From NCBI GenBank assembly GCA_963682055.1, contig OY821741.1, positions 5,153,501 to 5,217,500 of the forward strand: a DNA stretch of 64,000 nucleotides. The letters run 5' to 3'. The notes beneath the pieces were generated by a model. The model was given only the letters and a program-made list of their open reading frames with translations, was not told where the DNA came from and ran no database searches. The stretch is from Primula veris. Its lineage: Eukaryota; Streptophyta; Magnoliopsida; Ericales; Primulaceae. Of this stretch, positions 54,124-64,000 are shown piece by piece (position 1 is the stretch's first letter; every line of letters starts with the position of its first letter). The position numbers and the translations under genes are program-made.

Positions 54124-54655
54124 GGAAGAGATTTGGGGCGGTTCTCCTGTTCAACAATATATCGTTGTACAAATTTAAGAACATAAGTTCGATGAAAGTT
54201 TCTTATATTTTAAGAAGAATTTTAAAAATTCCTGAAGAATATATAAATCGAAAACTTGCTCAGCCGACGACACTCCCTTCAAGGTTTCAAATTTCTAGTC
54301 CTTGAAAACAATCATTTAGATACCTATGTGGATGGATATTGTTTTCTTAACTGAATATCAATTTCCTATTTATAACTTGAAAAAAGAGTACCAAAAACAA
54401 AAATATCTGAATTTCATTGGAACAATAAAAAAAATTAGAATTTATGGGCTAACATCCTTCAACCACAAACATGCCATCGCGAATGTGATAAATAATTGTT
54501 TTGCAATCGCACTTTGACTTGTAATTTTCTTGAATTTCTTCTATTTCACTTTCCTTTTCTCTTGTACAGATCTCATCTGTTCAATATCATAATACCGATA
54601 AAATTCAAAGACAAGCAAATTAAACAACAAATTTAAAGCAAGTAATTTTTTTTTG

Positions 54656-54874
54656 TCAAAAAGCTCTTAAATTACCTTCAAGTATGTTCTTGTCAAAAAT
54701 TATGCATCCACCCTTTGGTTCATGATTTCTTTTCCATTCCCGCTTTCTAGTTTGATCGAGGGTAGAACAACGTCCGGTTGAATATTTAGAACGAAGTATC
54801 TTCTTTTCATCCTTAGCTAAATGTTCAAATTTTGTAAAATAAACGTTCAGATATTTGTCATAATCTGTTGTCAT
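54656..54874 (-). CDS. Hypothetical short exon upstream of the F-box remnant
   Basis: A minus-strand frame begins MTTDYDKYLNVYFTKFEHLA and is rich in Lys, Arg and Asp. It reaches a plausible donor (GAAG|GTAATT near 54675) before its stop. I do not recognise it. It could be the first exon of a gene ending in the F-box remnant, but the F-box frame has its own good start. Confidence 0.25.
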   Translation of the reverse strand: MTTDYDKYLNVYFTKFEHLAKDEKKILRSKYSTGRCSTLDQTRKREWKRNHEPKGGCIIFDKNILEGNLRAF

Positions 54875-55294
54875 CTGTCTTTATTTCTTTCTTGTTTTCT
54901 CAAATGCTCAAATCCTCAATTGTGATCCCTTCTTATAGGGTTAATTATATAGTCCAGGCCCCAGGGTATTATTGACTGTTGATTTCTCTCAACTGGTTAA
55001 TCTTTTATCTCTATTGAATGAGACTTGATTAGGTAATAAACACTTACGCCCCAAGAAATTACTAAAAAAGAAGAAATATATTGCATTTAATAATATTTGA
55101 TATTTAATAACAACAAACAATCACCTAATTTTTATACAAATAATCTAAGGCAATGTTTGTTTGCAGTATAAGAGGTGGTGTAAGATTATTAGTAACGTGT
55201 GATTCACGTTATAAATTGTTTGTTTACATAAATTGCATTTAGTATTATATAAATGATAATATAATTAAACTACAATTCATTCTAATAAGGGTTA
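54875..55294. other. AT-rich spacer
   Basis: No gene or repeat recognised; ends at the target duplication of the next element. Confidence 0.5.
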
Positions 55295-55303
55295 TAACTA
55301 ATA

Positions 55304-57226
55304 GGGGGTAATTCCCTATAAGTACCTCATAACAAATTATATTACTCCTAGATATCTTGATAATTTCACATTTTTCCATAGGTACCACTTTTTAATTATT
55401 TAGTTTATTTACTAAATTTTCATACAAACCAAAATATAATATACATATTTTATCTTTCTATAAATCCAAAAAAATAGTTTTAAATTACAACAAAATAAAA
55501 AAAAAACATAAAAAAATTATAAAAATCAAAAAAATCAAAAAAAATATAAAAAATAACAAAAAATTATAAAAAAAAAACACAAAAAAACATAAAAAAAACA
55601 AAAAAATATTATAAAAAATCACAAAAAAAATATATATATATATATATAAAATTATAAAAAATCACCAAAAATCGCAAAAAATTATTAAAAAAATACAAAA
55701 ATCACAAAAAAAATTATAAAAATTATAAAAAATTATAAAAATTATAAAAAATTTAAAAAATTACAAAAAATGGAAAAAAATCACAAATTTTTTAAAAAAT
55801 TACAAAAAAAATATATAATTTTTTTGTCAATTAACACTTTTTATACCGAAAAATCAAAAAAAAAATAAAAAATCACAAAAAATTATTAAAAAAATCAAAA
55901 AAATGAAAAAAACGAAAAAATTATATAAAAATCACAAAAAATCACAAAACATTATAAAAAAATCACAAAAATCACAAAAAATTATAAAAAATGAAAAAAA
56001 TCACAAAAAAAAAGAATTATAAAAAAAATGAAAAAATCATAAACTTTTTAAAAAATTACAAAAAATATATAATTTTTTCTAATTCCGTTGAAAGTGCATA
56101 CAATTCAGTCGAAAGTAAATATAGTTCAATAAAAGTGAGTATACATATAGTTCAGCTAAAAGTGCATCTGGTTCAGCTGAAAAGTACATCTGGTTCAGCT
56201 GAAAAGTACATCTGGTTCAGCTTAAAGTGTATCTAATTTAGTGAAAAGTATATATAGTTAAGTCAAAAGTGCATATAGTGAGTCGAAAATGAATATAGTA
56301 CAGTCGAAAGTGCATATAGTTCTGTTAAAAATGCATCTGATTCAACTAAAAGTGCATTTGGTACAACTGAAAGTGCATATGGTTCAGCTAAAAGTGTATC
56401 TGGTTCAGCTAAAAGTGTATCTGGTTCAGCTGAAAGTGCATATGGTTCAGACAAAAGAGCATCTAGTTCAATAAAAGTGCATATCGTTCTGTAAAACCTG
56501 CATCTGGTTCAACTAAAAGTACATCTGGTTCGGCTGAAAATGCATATAGTTCAGCTAAAAGTGCATCTGGTTCAGTCGAAAGTGCATCTAGTACAGTCGA
56601 AAATGCATAAAGTTCAATAAAAGTGATTTTTTTTTTCCATTTTTTTTATAATTTTGTGATTTTTTTTATTTTTTTTAATATTTTTTGTGATTTTTTTCAT
56701 TTTTTATAATTTTATGTGATTTTTTATTTATTTTATAATATTTTGTGATTTTTTTTATTTTTTATAATTTTTTGTGATTTTTTTCATTTTTTATAATTTT
56801 TTATAATTTTTTTTGTAATTTTTTTTAAATTTTGTGATTTTTTTTCATTTTTTAAAATTTTATGTGATTTTTTTTGTTTTTTTATAATATTTTGTATTTT
56901 TTATAATATTTTTATAATTTTTTTAAAATTTTGTGATTTTGTGAGTTTTTTTTATTTTTTTGTAATTTTTTGTGTTTTTTTAATAAAAATACATTTTTTT
57001 AATTTTTACAATTTTTTGTGATTTTTTTTTCATTTATTTTGAGATTTTTTGCATTTTATATAATTTTATGTGTTTTTTTTTTCCATTTTTTTATGAAATA
57101 TGGGTATGACGTTTTGGTAAATAAAGTAAATAATTAAAAAGTGGTACATATAGGGAATATGAAATTATGGAGGTACCTATGAGGAATATAATTTTAAAAG
57201 TGGTACCTATTATTGGACATTATTTG
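55304..57226. mobile_element. 1.9-kb mirror-symmetric non-autonomous element (Mutator-like)
   Basis: An exact 9-bp direct repeat, TAACTAATA, flanks it at 55295-55303 and 57227-57235. The outer about 150 bp on each side are inverted copies, best seen in GGTACCACTTTTTAATTATT versus its complement near 57130-57155. Inside, the left flank (about 55440-56070) is a long run of AAAAATCACAAAAAATTAT words on the plus strand. The right flank (about 56625-57090) is the complement, TTTTGTGATTTTTT words. The centre is a 21-bp minisatellite. It has no credible coding sequence. Confidence 0.72.
56090..56625. repeat. 21-bp minisatellite in the centre of the mirror element
   Basis: The units are variants of GTTCAGCTGAAAGTGCATCT plus G, about 25 in number with frequent point changes. 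The period of 21 keeps open frames on both strands (VQLKVH-type and ALSAEPD-type repeats), which I regard as accidental. Confidence 0.9.
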
Positions 57227-57619
57227 TAACTAATATACTAAATGCAAACAAACATGACCTAAGTATATCTTATAATTTCATATTAGTTAAACCATTCCCT
57301 CTCAATTCTTAAAGTCCGTGTACCGGGCAGTCCTTTTCTCAACATCGATATCTCACCGTCTCACCTCAACTCAACATTATCCATTAAACCGTACCAATTC
57401 CCTTAAGGAACTACTTTTGAAACTAAAAAAACTCTAAAATGCTAACAAAATCTCATCATATAAGTAACTAACTGTAAAATTTTACTTATCGTACTTTTCT
57501 TGTTTCAACTTTCCATGATAGCGACAACACGGTCTAAAGCACATACATGTTTCTCACTATTTCACGTGTACATTTTATAATATTTTGAATTTCATAATTT
57601 TGCATCATGTTTCTCTTTG

Positions 57620-58110
57620 CTTAAGCCCAGTGGAACATAAGGGCCCAATAAGCCCATTAGACTAATAAGGGTCCATAAGAGAAGCCCGTTTATAAAAATA
57701 GGTAGTGTTGAAGTGGGCTAAGAACAAGAAGCCAATTAGAACTTAAGGGCCCATAAAAAGCCCATTTGTAAGAAAATGAAAGTATGTAGCTTGTCTAAAA
57801 ATAAGAAGCCCATTTGAAGTTAAGGGCCCATAAGAGAAGTCCATTTATAAAATGAGAGTATGTTAGTGGGCTAAGAATAAGAAATCCATTTAAACTTAAA
57901 GCCCATAAGAGAAGCCCATGTATAAAATGGGAGTATGAATAAGAAACTCATCGGAACTATAAGGGCCCATAAGAAAAGCCCTTTTAAATGGGAGTATTTA
58001 AGTGGGCTAAGAATGAGAAGCCAATTGGAAAATCAGGTCCCGTAAGAGAAGCCCATATATTTTAAATGGGAGTATTTAAGTGGGCTAAGAATAAGAAGCC
58101 CATTAAATCT
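57620..58110. repeat. GGGCCCATAAGAGAAGCCCA tandem array
   Basis: About six degenerate units of roughly 60-85 bp repeat GGGCCCATAAGAGAAGCCCA, a TATAAAATGGGAGTATG part and GTGGGCTAAGAATAAGAAGC. The GGCCCA core equals the site II element bound by TCP factors in many plant promoters, so this is a cluster of such words. Confidence 0.8.
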
Positions 58111-60185
58111 TTAAAAAAAATTGTCTTCAAAGACAATCACATACGCACATACGAAGACAATTTAATTTAATCTTAAAAATTATTTGGAGACAAAATTTAA
58201 TTGTCTACTTATGTTCGTATAATTGTCTTTGAAAAGAAAAAAAAATATCAAATTATGTGCCTAAAAGTTAGATTTGGAGTTTTTTGTCTAAAATATTATT
58301 TTTATCTCGAAAAATTACCAATTAGAGATAAAATTTAATTGAGTTTAAATATATTATGATTAATTCTTAAGTTTGTCGTATGCTAATTATTATAAATAAA
58401 TAAAAAGGCCACAAGTAACAATTTCCCAAAACTAATTCTGGATACACTCTCATCAGTAACATGTTAACTTTCTAACATTAAATGAAACCCTAAATAACCA
58501 AAACTAATTTTTAATGCATACTCTGTAAAGAAGAAGGGTTGTGAATAAGATATTTCTAACACCAAAACTATTTAAACTATTTAACTAAATTACAGGATTT
58601 GAGTAAAGCTTGATATTGGGATAGAAAAAATATAACGGCACCTATAGAAATTCTTGCCAAAACGACATAATGTATGAGTAGAAAAGGTACCTCTCAAAGT
58701 GCTTAAATCTTCCATGAATTATTGGCTTGGTTAATTTCTGAAATGGAAAATAATGGAAACGATTATAAAAACATATTAGGGTTCAGACCATGTCGACTTT
58801 CAACCTATTTTTATACAACTTAAAGAACTAATTAAATTCAGTGAAAGTGAAAACAGTAATGGTAAATATATGCATAGTGCTATATCTAACGACATGATAG
58901 ACTCTATTTTGGACATTGCCAAAGGTTTTAGTTTTTATATTCAATATTTCGTTGCGTTTTTTAAAGTTTAGAAGTAATTGATAGTGAAAATGAAAAGTTC
59001 AAAAGTACTTGGTCAAAAGTTGTTGCCAGACAAAACAAAACCTTTACGTGTATATATAAAGATTAATTACATTTTTTTGACAAGTCATTAGAACGTAGAA
59101 AAGATCGAGAGCCTACGTTAGTATATCGCCAAACTTTAAAACTTGGTTTAGACGAATGGATTTCAATTCCTAAGCAAAAACGTAACTACAAATTTAGTAC
59201 AACAAAAAAATCCCGACCCAAAACAACGTATTTTCACTACGCTATCATCATATGTATGTACAAATTTTTGTACCATGTGTGAGTGTTTACCAACACTCGT
59301 AACTGAAAATTTGACAAAACATAGGTCGATCGATCTCTTGGTGAAATGCAGCTTAACATGAAATCAGAGCTTAGTCGTGTGTTTTACTTAAACAAGACAG
59401 TCACTGTCCATTATTAATGATAACAATAGCTTGAGATTTTAGTAATCTAGGGGCTTCTTTTTGTTTGCAGCTTTTAATTTCAACATATTTGTTTTTTGAT
59501 TTGCCAACAATTATATTAAAAAATATATATTTTAATTATGTTGTGATTTATCACATAATTATTTTTTGACACTTTATTATATTTTTATGTGAATCTCGGC
59601 ACCCTAATTTCCGATTCCTGGCTATGCCTGTGAAAGTAGTGCAAAAATGAAATTACTTTAAAAGAAAAAACCTTTGAGTTTAGGAGATAAGTGTTGGTGT
59701 TTCAATATGTCGATTCGGATCTCGTCGAACTCTGTCCCATGTACTCTACAAAGCCGAAAACAAAAACCTGACTAAAAAGATACATACTCTGATACTCCTA
59801 TAAAAGATACAACTATATAAGAAAATATAATTACCCGATCTTTTGTTTGCAAAATATCCTTATAATAATTAAGCATGTTAAATGAGACTAACAAATTTAC
59901 TACTCTAAACATTCACCTCTTTGAACTCCTATAAAACCTCAGAACAAAAAACATGAGTTAGTTCTGTTTTTGGTATATTATATTTGGATGTATCATATAT
60001 ACGATATCATTTTATTTTTGGTGAATTCTCTTGCAAGATTCTTTTCTGTATCCATACAAATAAACGGAAATTAGTCGACATTTCGGAGATTAATTTGGTA
60101 AAGCTGCATGAATATTGTCTCTTCGTTACGGTTGTTGTTGATCACATTTTTATGAATTTTGTTTGTGTTTTCAAGTGATTTTTCT
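58111..60185. other. AT-rich spacer without recognised gene
   Basis: I read both strands and found no convincing exon. A small foldback-like stretch near 58120-58250 (TTGTCTTCAAAGACAATC and TTGTCTTTGAAAAG) may be a MITE remnant. The frame at 59984-60178 has no recognisable motif. Confidence 0.4.
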
Positions 60186-60320
60186 TTAATTTACCATTAG
60201 ATAGGCGTAGCTCTAATTTTCTGGAGCATAATTTTCTACGTATATGTAGGCGTAGCTCTTAAAATTTTCTACGTGTTGGAGCATAATTTTCTGCATATAT
60301 GTAGGCGTAGCTCTTAAAAT
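60186..60320. repeat. Short tandem duplication
   Basis: Two copies plus a partial third of TAGGCGTAGCTCT...GGAGCATAATTTTCT...TATATGTA, with a period of about 50-60 bp. Confidence 0.75.
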
Positions 60321-61559
60321 TAATTTAAAATATTTTTGCAGATCTTGGAACTTAATTACAAATGTATATACATATATATCTACGTGTATGTGTTGTGGCA
60401 TTAACGTTTTAGTCTTGGATCTGTTATGTATCTGCTAATTTTTCCGTTTTGAAAGATATTTTTTTTTGCTTAATGACATGTTACCCTTCATTAGCTTGCC
60501 GGGTCTTGCCCTGCTTCGAAGGTTGTTTGTGTGCAACATGATCTGTGTTTTTTAGTTTTTAAGGTTGGTTCTGTTAGCATTCGAGGTGTTAGCTAAATTG
60601 CGTTTTACTACATTCAATGTCTGCCTTACTAAAGTTTCATACACTCAAAAGCATACCTAATTTTCTATGTTTCAAATGTAAATTTTCCTTCCTCCAACAA
60701 GATAATATACTTTTTATATTTAAAATGTGCAACAAAATAGTATACTTTTACATTTAAGATGTGCAACAATACGACCCAATCCTATCATACCTCTTTTTAA
60801 TAAACCATCTCTAACCAAATATAGCTTTCAAATGTTGGACAAAATGTTTTAACGAAGAAACAAATAATATGCTAAAATTTAATACAACTTTTTTTCCTTA
60901 TAAAACAATGCACTTGAAGTTTTTTAGGGTGAAATCAATCATGTAAACTTATCTGATTTCTGTTTATATTCATTCTATGTGATAATCAATCATAAGCATA
61001 AGTTTGTTTCTTCATATTACAGAGTTGATCAAATTACTGAAGTGGAAAAATATTTGCTTCTAGCAATTAAGTTTTTTCTTGGTTATCTGTGTAATTCTGT
61101 CCTTTATATTTGCATGATCTTATCGTTTTACTTTGTTTGATTGCTTAATTTGCTTTGAAGAGATTAACTTAGTTATTGTAATTTAATTCATCTGTTTTTG
61201 GTTTAGCCAATTTGCTGTGTTCACAAGCACATACTTTAACGTGAAATGCTTCGATGCTGACGGTAATGGACCCTTATGAAAACGCGTTGCAATGCTTTCT
61301 AGTTTAAAATCGTAGAGATCTTACCTGTAGTTTGGATTTTGTTCTCTTATGATACCTTCTTTCCTTAATTAATGTGCTTATTAGGTGGAATCATTTTCCA
61401 CAATAACATTTGGTCCCGACACTCGCTGGTATTGAACAGGTCTAATATCATTGCTATATCGGAAGAACATTTATTTCCTTCCATGATCTTAGTGTCACTG
61501 TTCTGCAATTGATTGCTACTTAACGTGCAAGTTGTTTTTTGTTCTAATATTGGGGAAAA

Positions 61560-62080
61560 AAAATGACTTTTTACAGATGCGTGCTACAAATTTTTGTAAA
61601 TGGACACTGCAAGAACAGAACTCGAGTGCTTCAAATTTCTACAGAAGCAAGACCACGTAGCCGCATCACACAGGATTAATATCCTCTGGGAAGAAGTCCA
61701 GAAGCAAAAAGAGCTAGAACAAATATTACAGAAAAAGTACGGAGATCTTATTGTAGAAAAAGAAAGGATAGAAAGCCTCGTAGATGCTTGTAGGGCAAAA
61801 GTGGAAACTTCTGCAAGAGATCGTGGTCTCGAGTTGGCCAATTCTAAAGCAAAGGAGACCATTGTGCAAATGGAAGCTGATAACAGAAAGAAGCCCAAAA
61901 GGAGACACGGTTGTTGAAAAGGACAATATAGCCTATGGTCACTCTGATGATTTAGGCAAATACGATGGAGAGGATGCTAAGGTTACTGATAAATTGGCGA
62001 AAACTGGAAATGAAGCTCAGGACGAGGTCTTAGAAGATGGCGACTTGCCAAAAGACAGGATCCTTGAAAAAGCTGAATAA
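61560..62080 (+). pseudogene. Coiled-coil protein gene remnant (copy C)
   Basis: This is the inverted copy of the last exon at 35517-36029. It encodes ECFKFLQKQDHVAASHRIN and ELEQILQKKYGDL, and keeps the 17 bp that copy B lost (KETIVQMEADNRKK). It still breaks frame at RRHGC and a stop at 61915-61917. The acidic C-terminus (DKLAKTGNEAQDEVLEDGDL, ending LEKAE) follows in another frame to 62080. The upstream exon of copy B is absent here, so this copy is 5'-truncated. Confidence 0.65.
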
Positions 62081-62515
62081 GATTGACCCGATTATGAGGA
62101 TCATGAAGCTGTGTTTGGTTGTACACTTGTACTTTTAAAAAAAATTTAGTTACCCATTGATTTCATTTTAACATAGTAATTGTGATTTCTTTTAAATTTA
62201 CTTGGTCACCCATTGAGCAAATATACGGAAAAAAATAAAATAAGGGACACATCAATCAATGGATCGTATAAATAAATAAATTTGTAGCTGTCCTTGAGTG
62301 ATATTGCAGTAGTAATTATCAAGGTAAGCAAGTCTTGAAGATGAACACCAATTAAAAGTTAAAACGTAAGTGTCCTTGGTAAATGATTTAAGTTCAAAAC
62401 GTAAGTAATACTGGTAATTAAGAAAATTGAGTAATCGTCGATCGGATATGAACACCAAATAAATCATCCTTTTCTTCAAAAAGTAATCAAGGTCGGTAAG
62501 CAAGTCTTGATCCTT

Positions 62516-63315
62516 TTAAGATGAACAGCAACTAAATTTTCCTTTTCTCTCTCTCTCTCTTTTCCACTCTACCAATCGTCGGAGAAAATGCATTACCTAA
62601 TAAAGTTATCAAAAATTACTTAGCAAATAAATCAATAATATTATAAGACCATGATCATATTATTGAGATAAACCAAATAAAGAATGTTGAATTTATATAT
62701 AGTTTGCTAACCTCGGGTGGGTCTTGTAAAGAATAAGAAGCATCTGTTTCCTTTGGAATATTAGAAACCAGTATTCCGAGTCCTTGTTTTCTTTTGCGCA
62801 ACACCTGATAATTTAAAAAAAAAAACAATTTATTTGAGATTTATGTGAATATATTTGTAGGATTACGAACTTTGTTCAAATTAAAAATTCAACACATTTA
62901 CTTTAAAAGCGTCTTCATCAGTACGATCATCCCCAATATATATAGGATAAACATTCTTTGAATTCTCATACCCTGAAACAACACCAAAAGGAAAATATTA
63001 CAACAGGCCGGAATGTCAAATTTTAAACCTTTGTGCTTTTATACGCTTGCATATATATACATATAAATAGGTATACTTACCAAGTGACTTTAATAAAAAT
63101 TCAACTGCATTTCCCTTGTCCCATTTAATTGTTGGTCGGATCTCCAAAACCTGCATATATATACACATAAATAGGTATACTTACCAAGTGACTTTAATAA
63201 ATTAAAGAGTATCAGTTTTCTAATTAGTAATTCATACCTTGCGACCGTTTGACGTTCTTAGATTTGGGTAGTTATTGAGTACCGTCTTTACTTGCTCCTC
63301 TAAATAACTCCAATT
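62516..63315 (-). CDS. TPP: Trehalose-6-phosphate phosphatase, copy C (exons 8-12, cut by window edge)
   Basis: Minus-strand exons 63238-63315, 63081-63150, 62902-62972, 62712-62804 and 62516-62596 correspond exactly in length to exons 8-12 of copy B. The metal-binding motif [11 protein letters not shown] is in 62902-62972. One visible coding change from copy B is a Lys for Asn just before NVYPIYIGD. The stop is at 62516-62518. Upstream, intron 7 has the same copia remnant, and the window ends just before its minisatellite. The N-terminal half, including any membrane anchor exon, lies outside, so it cannot be called functional. Confidence 0.88.
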
Positions 63316-63640
63316 CTGTTATAACAAGGAATATTTAGCTCATTTATTTTAAATAAAACACTTGTAACCATTTTAAAGATTCTTAACTGTAAAATCTATG
63401 ATTTCCATAGATTTATACAACACTTTTAGAGAGAGAAAATCAAGAAAACGAGAGAAACAAATTAACCAGATGGTATTTCGTAGTCAGTTATTGAGCTTAT
63501 ATACTGTTCGTTAGCTGACAGTTATAACATAATCCATATTTACATCACTGGTCCTTATTGTTCTATAAAACTATTAGATGAGTACCTTATGATATAAAAG
63601 CTACAAAATACAACTACATGATATATCTAACACACCCCTC

Positions 63641-63970
63641 TCAAGGTGAACAATGCAGATTAAGCATTCCCAACTTGGACTTTCGAAAGTTAAATAGCTG
63701 AAGACCCAAAGCTTTGGTAAATAAGTCTGCAACTTGCGATTTTCAAATTGGTTTCAAATAGGAAGTCGCATCAGGTAACAAAGCTGAATCATGTGTGAGT
63801 TTCAAATTGGTTGGCACGGGAAATTGAACTGGTTTAGAGCCCAAACATCCAACTTCAGAAAGAAGTTCAACGGTAAACTTTCTCTGATTCAAACAAATTC
63901 CCTTACAACTATGAGCAACTTCCAAACCCAGAAAATACTTAAGTTCACCCAAATCCTTGATTTTAAACAA
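63641..63970 (-). pseudogene. Copia polyprotein remnant (copy C)
   Basis: Inverted copy of 33580-33909 with the same internal deletion joining the YFLGLEV part to the DLFTKALG part. It confirms that the copia insertion and its decay came before the B/C duplication. Confidence 0.85.
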
Positions 63971-64000
63971 ATTCTCAATTCAACGATTAAAACCCCAATT

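Larger units (their letters stand above)
60640..64000. repeat. Inverted-repeat arm C of the TPP locus
   Basis: From 60800 to the window end this is the reverse complement of about 33550-36779. From about 60640 to 60785 it is the reverse complement of 39300-39388 joined directly to 49592-49660, the retrotransposon target without the retrotransposon. The block 36780-39300 is absent. It continues beyond the right edge. Confidence 0.9.

Noticed and set aside
56263..56474. Open frames with VQLKVH and ALSAEPD repeats on opposite strands
   Set aside because: Both result from the same 21-bp minisatellite; opposite-strand openness is a consequence of repeat composition.
1..64000. tRNA, rRNA or other structural RNA genes
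   Set aside because: No tRNA A-box and B-box pair with a foldable cloverleaf and no rRNA-like sequence was noticed by eye; a tRNAscan or Rfam run would be needed to exclude small RNAs.

Overview
The window is nuclear DNA of a flowering plant, most likely a eudicot. It is AT-rich, its genes have many introns with GT/AG junctions, and it carries plant gene families (trehalose-6-phosphate phosphatase, neprosin, an F-box/FBA protein, an SR34-type splicing factor, TRS120) among dense transposon debris. I cannot name the species. Exon coordinates were set by hand from splice consensus and reading phase.

The backbone is a trehalose-6-phosphate phosphatase (TPP) locus present three times in alternating orientation. 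Copy A (minus strand, 401-2663) runs off the left edge. Copy B (plus, 27917-35036) is complete with 12 exons and about 367 codons. Copy C (minus, 62516-63315) runs off the right edge. A and B are head to head within one inverted repeat (1-3866 versus about 26650-30562). B and C are tail to tail within a second (about 33550-36779 versus 60800-64000). Introns and flanks are duplicated with the exons, including a hAT MITE, a LINE tail, a foldback element and an old copia remnant, so these are genomic duplications.

Between A and B (3.9-26.6 kb) lie fragments of ordinary genes: a SUN-domain exon, the 5' third of TRS120 with a stop at codon 2 and frameshifts, part of an MTR4/HEN2-type RNA helicase, and two C-terminal exons of an unidentified gene. 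LINE pieces and minisatellites are mixed in. One gene here looks intact, a seven-exon neprosin-family gene (14796-17773, minus).

Between B and C (35-62.5 kb) lie a decayed coiled-coil gene (second copy in arm C), a truncated SR34-like splicing-factor gene, a frameshifted F-box gene, a 1.9-kb mirror-symmetric element, a GGGCCCATAA-rich repeat array and AT-rich spacer. The SR34-like remnant is interrupted by a complete, very young Sirevirus-type Ty1/copia retrotransposon (39389-49586). Its 1258-bp LTRs differ at one position by eye, and it has a 5-bp target duplication, PBS, PPT, an intact 1666-codon gag-pol and an extra downstream ORF. Arm C preserves the matching empty site at about 60710.

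The active genes suggested here are two or three TPPs (trehalose-6-phosphate signalling) and the neprosin-type peptidase; the rest is mostly pseudogene and transposon. The least ordinary signals are a predicted N-terminal membrane anchor on the TPPs, and a palindromic GGTTGCAACC-like motif scattered through LTRs, untranslated DNA and coding sequence of the retrotransposon.
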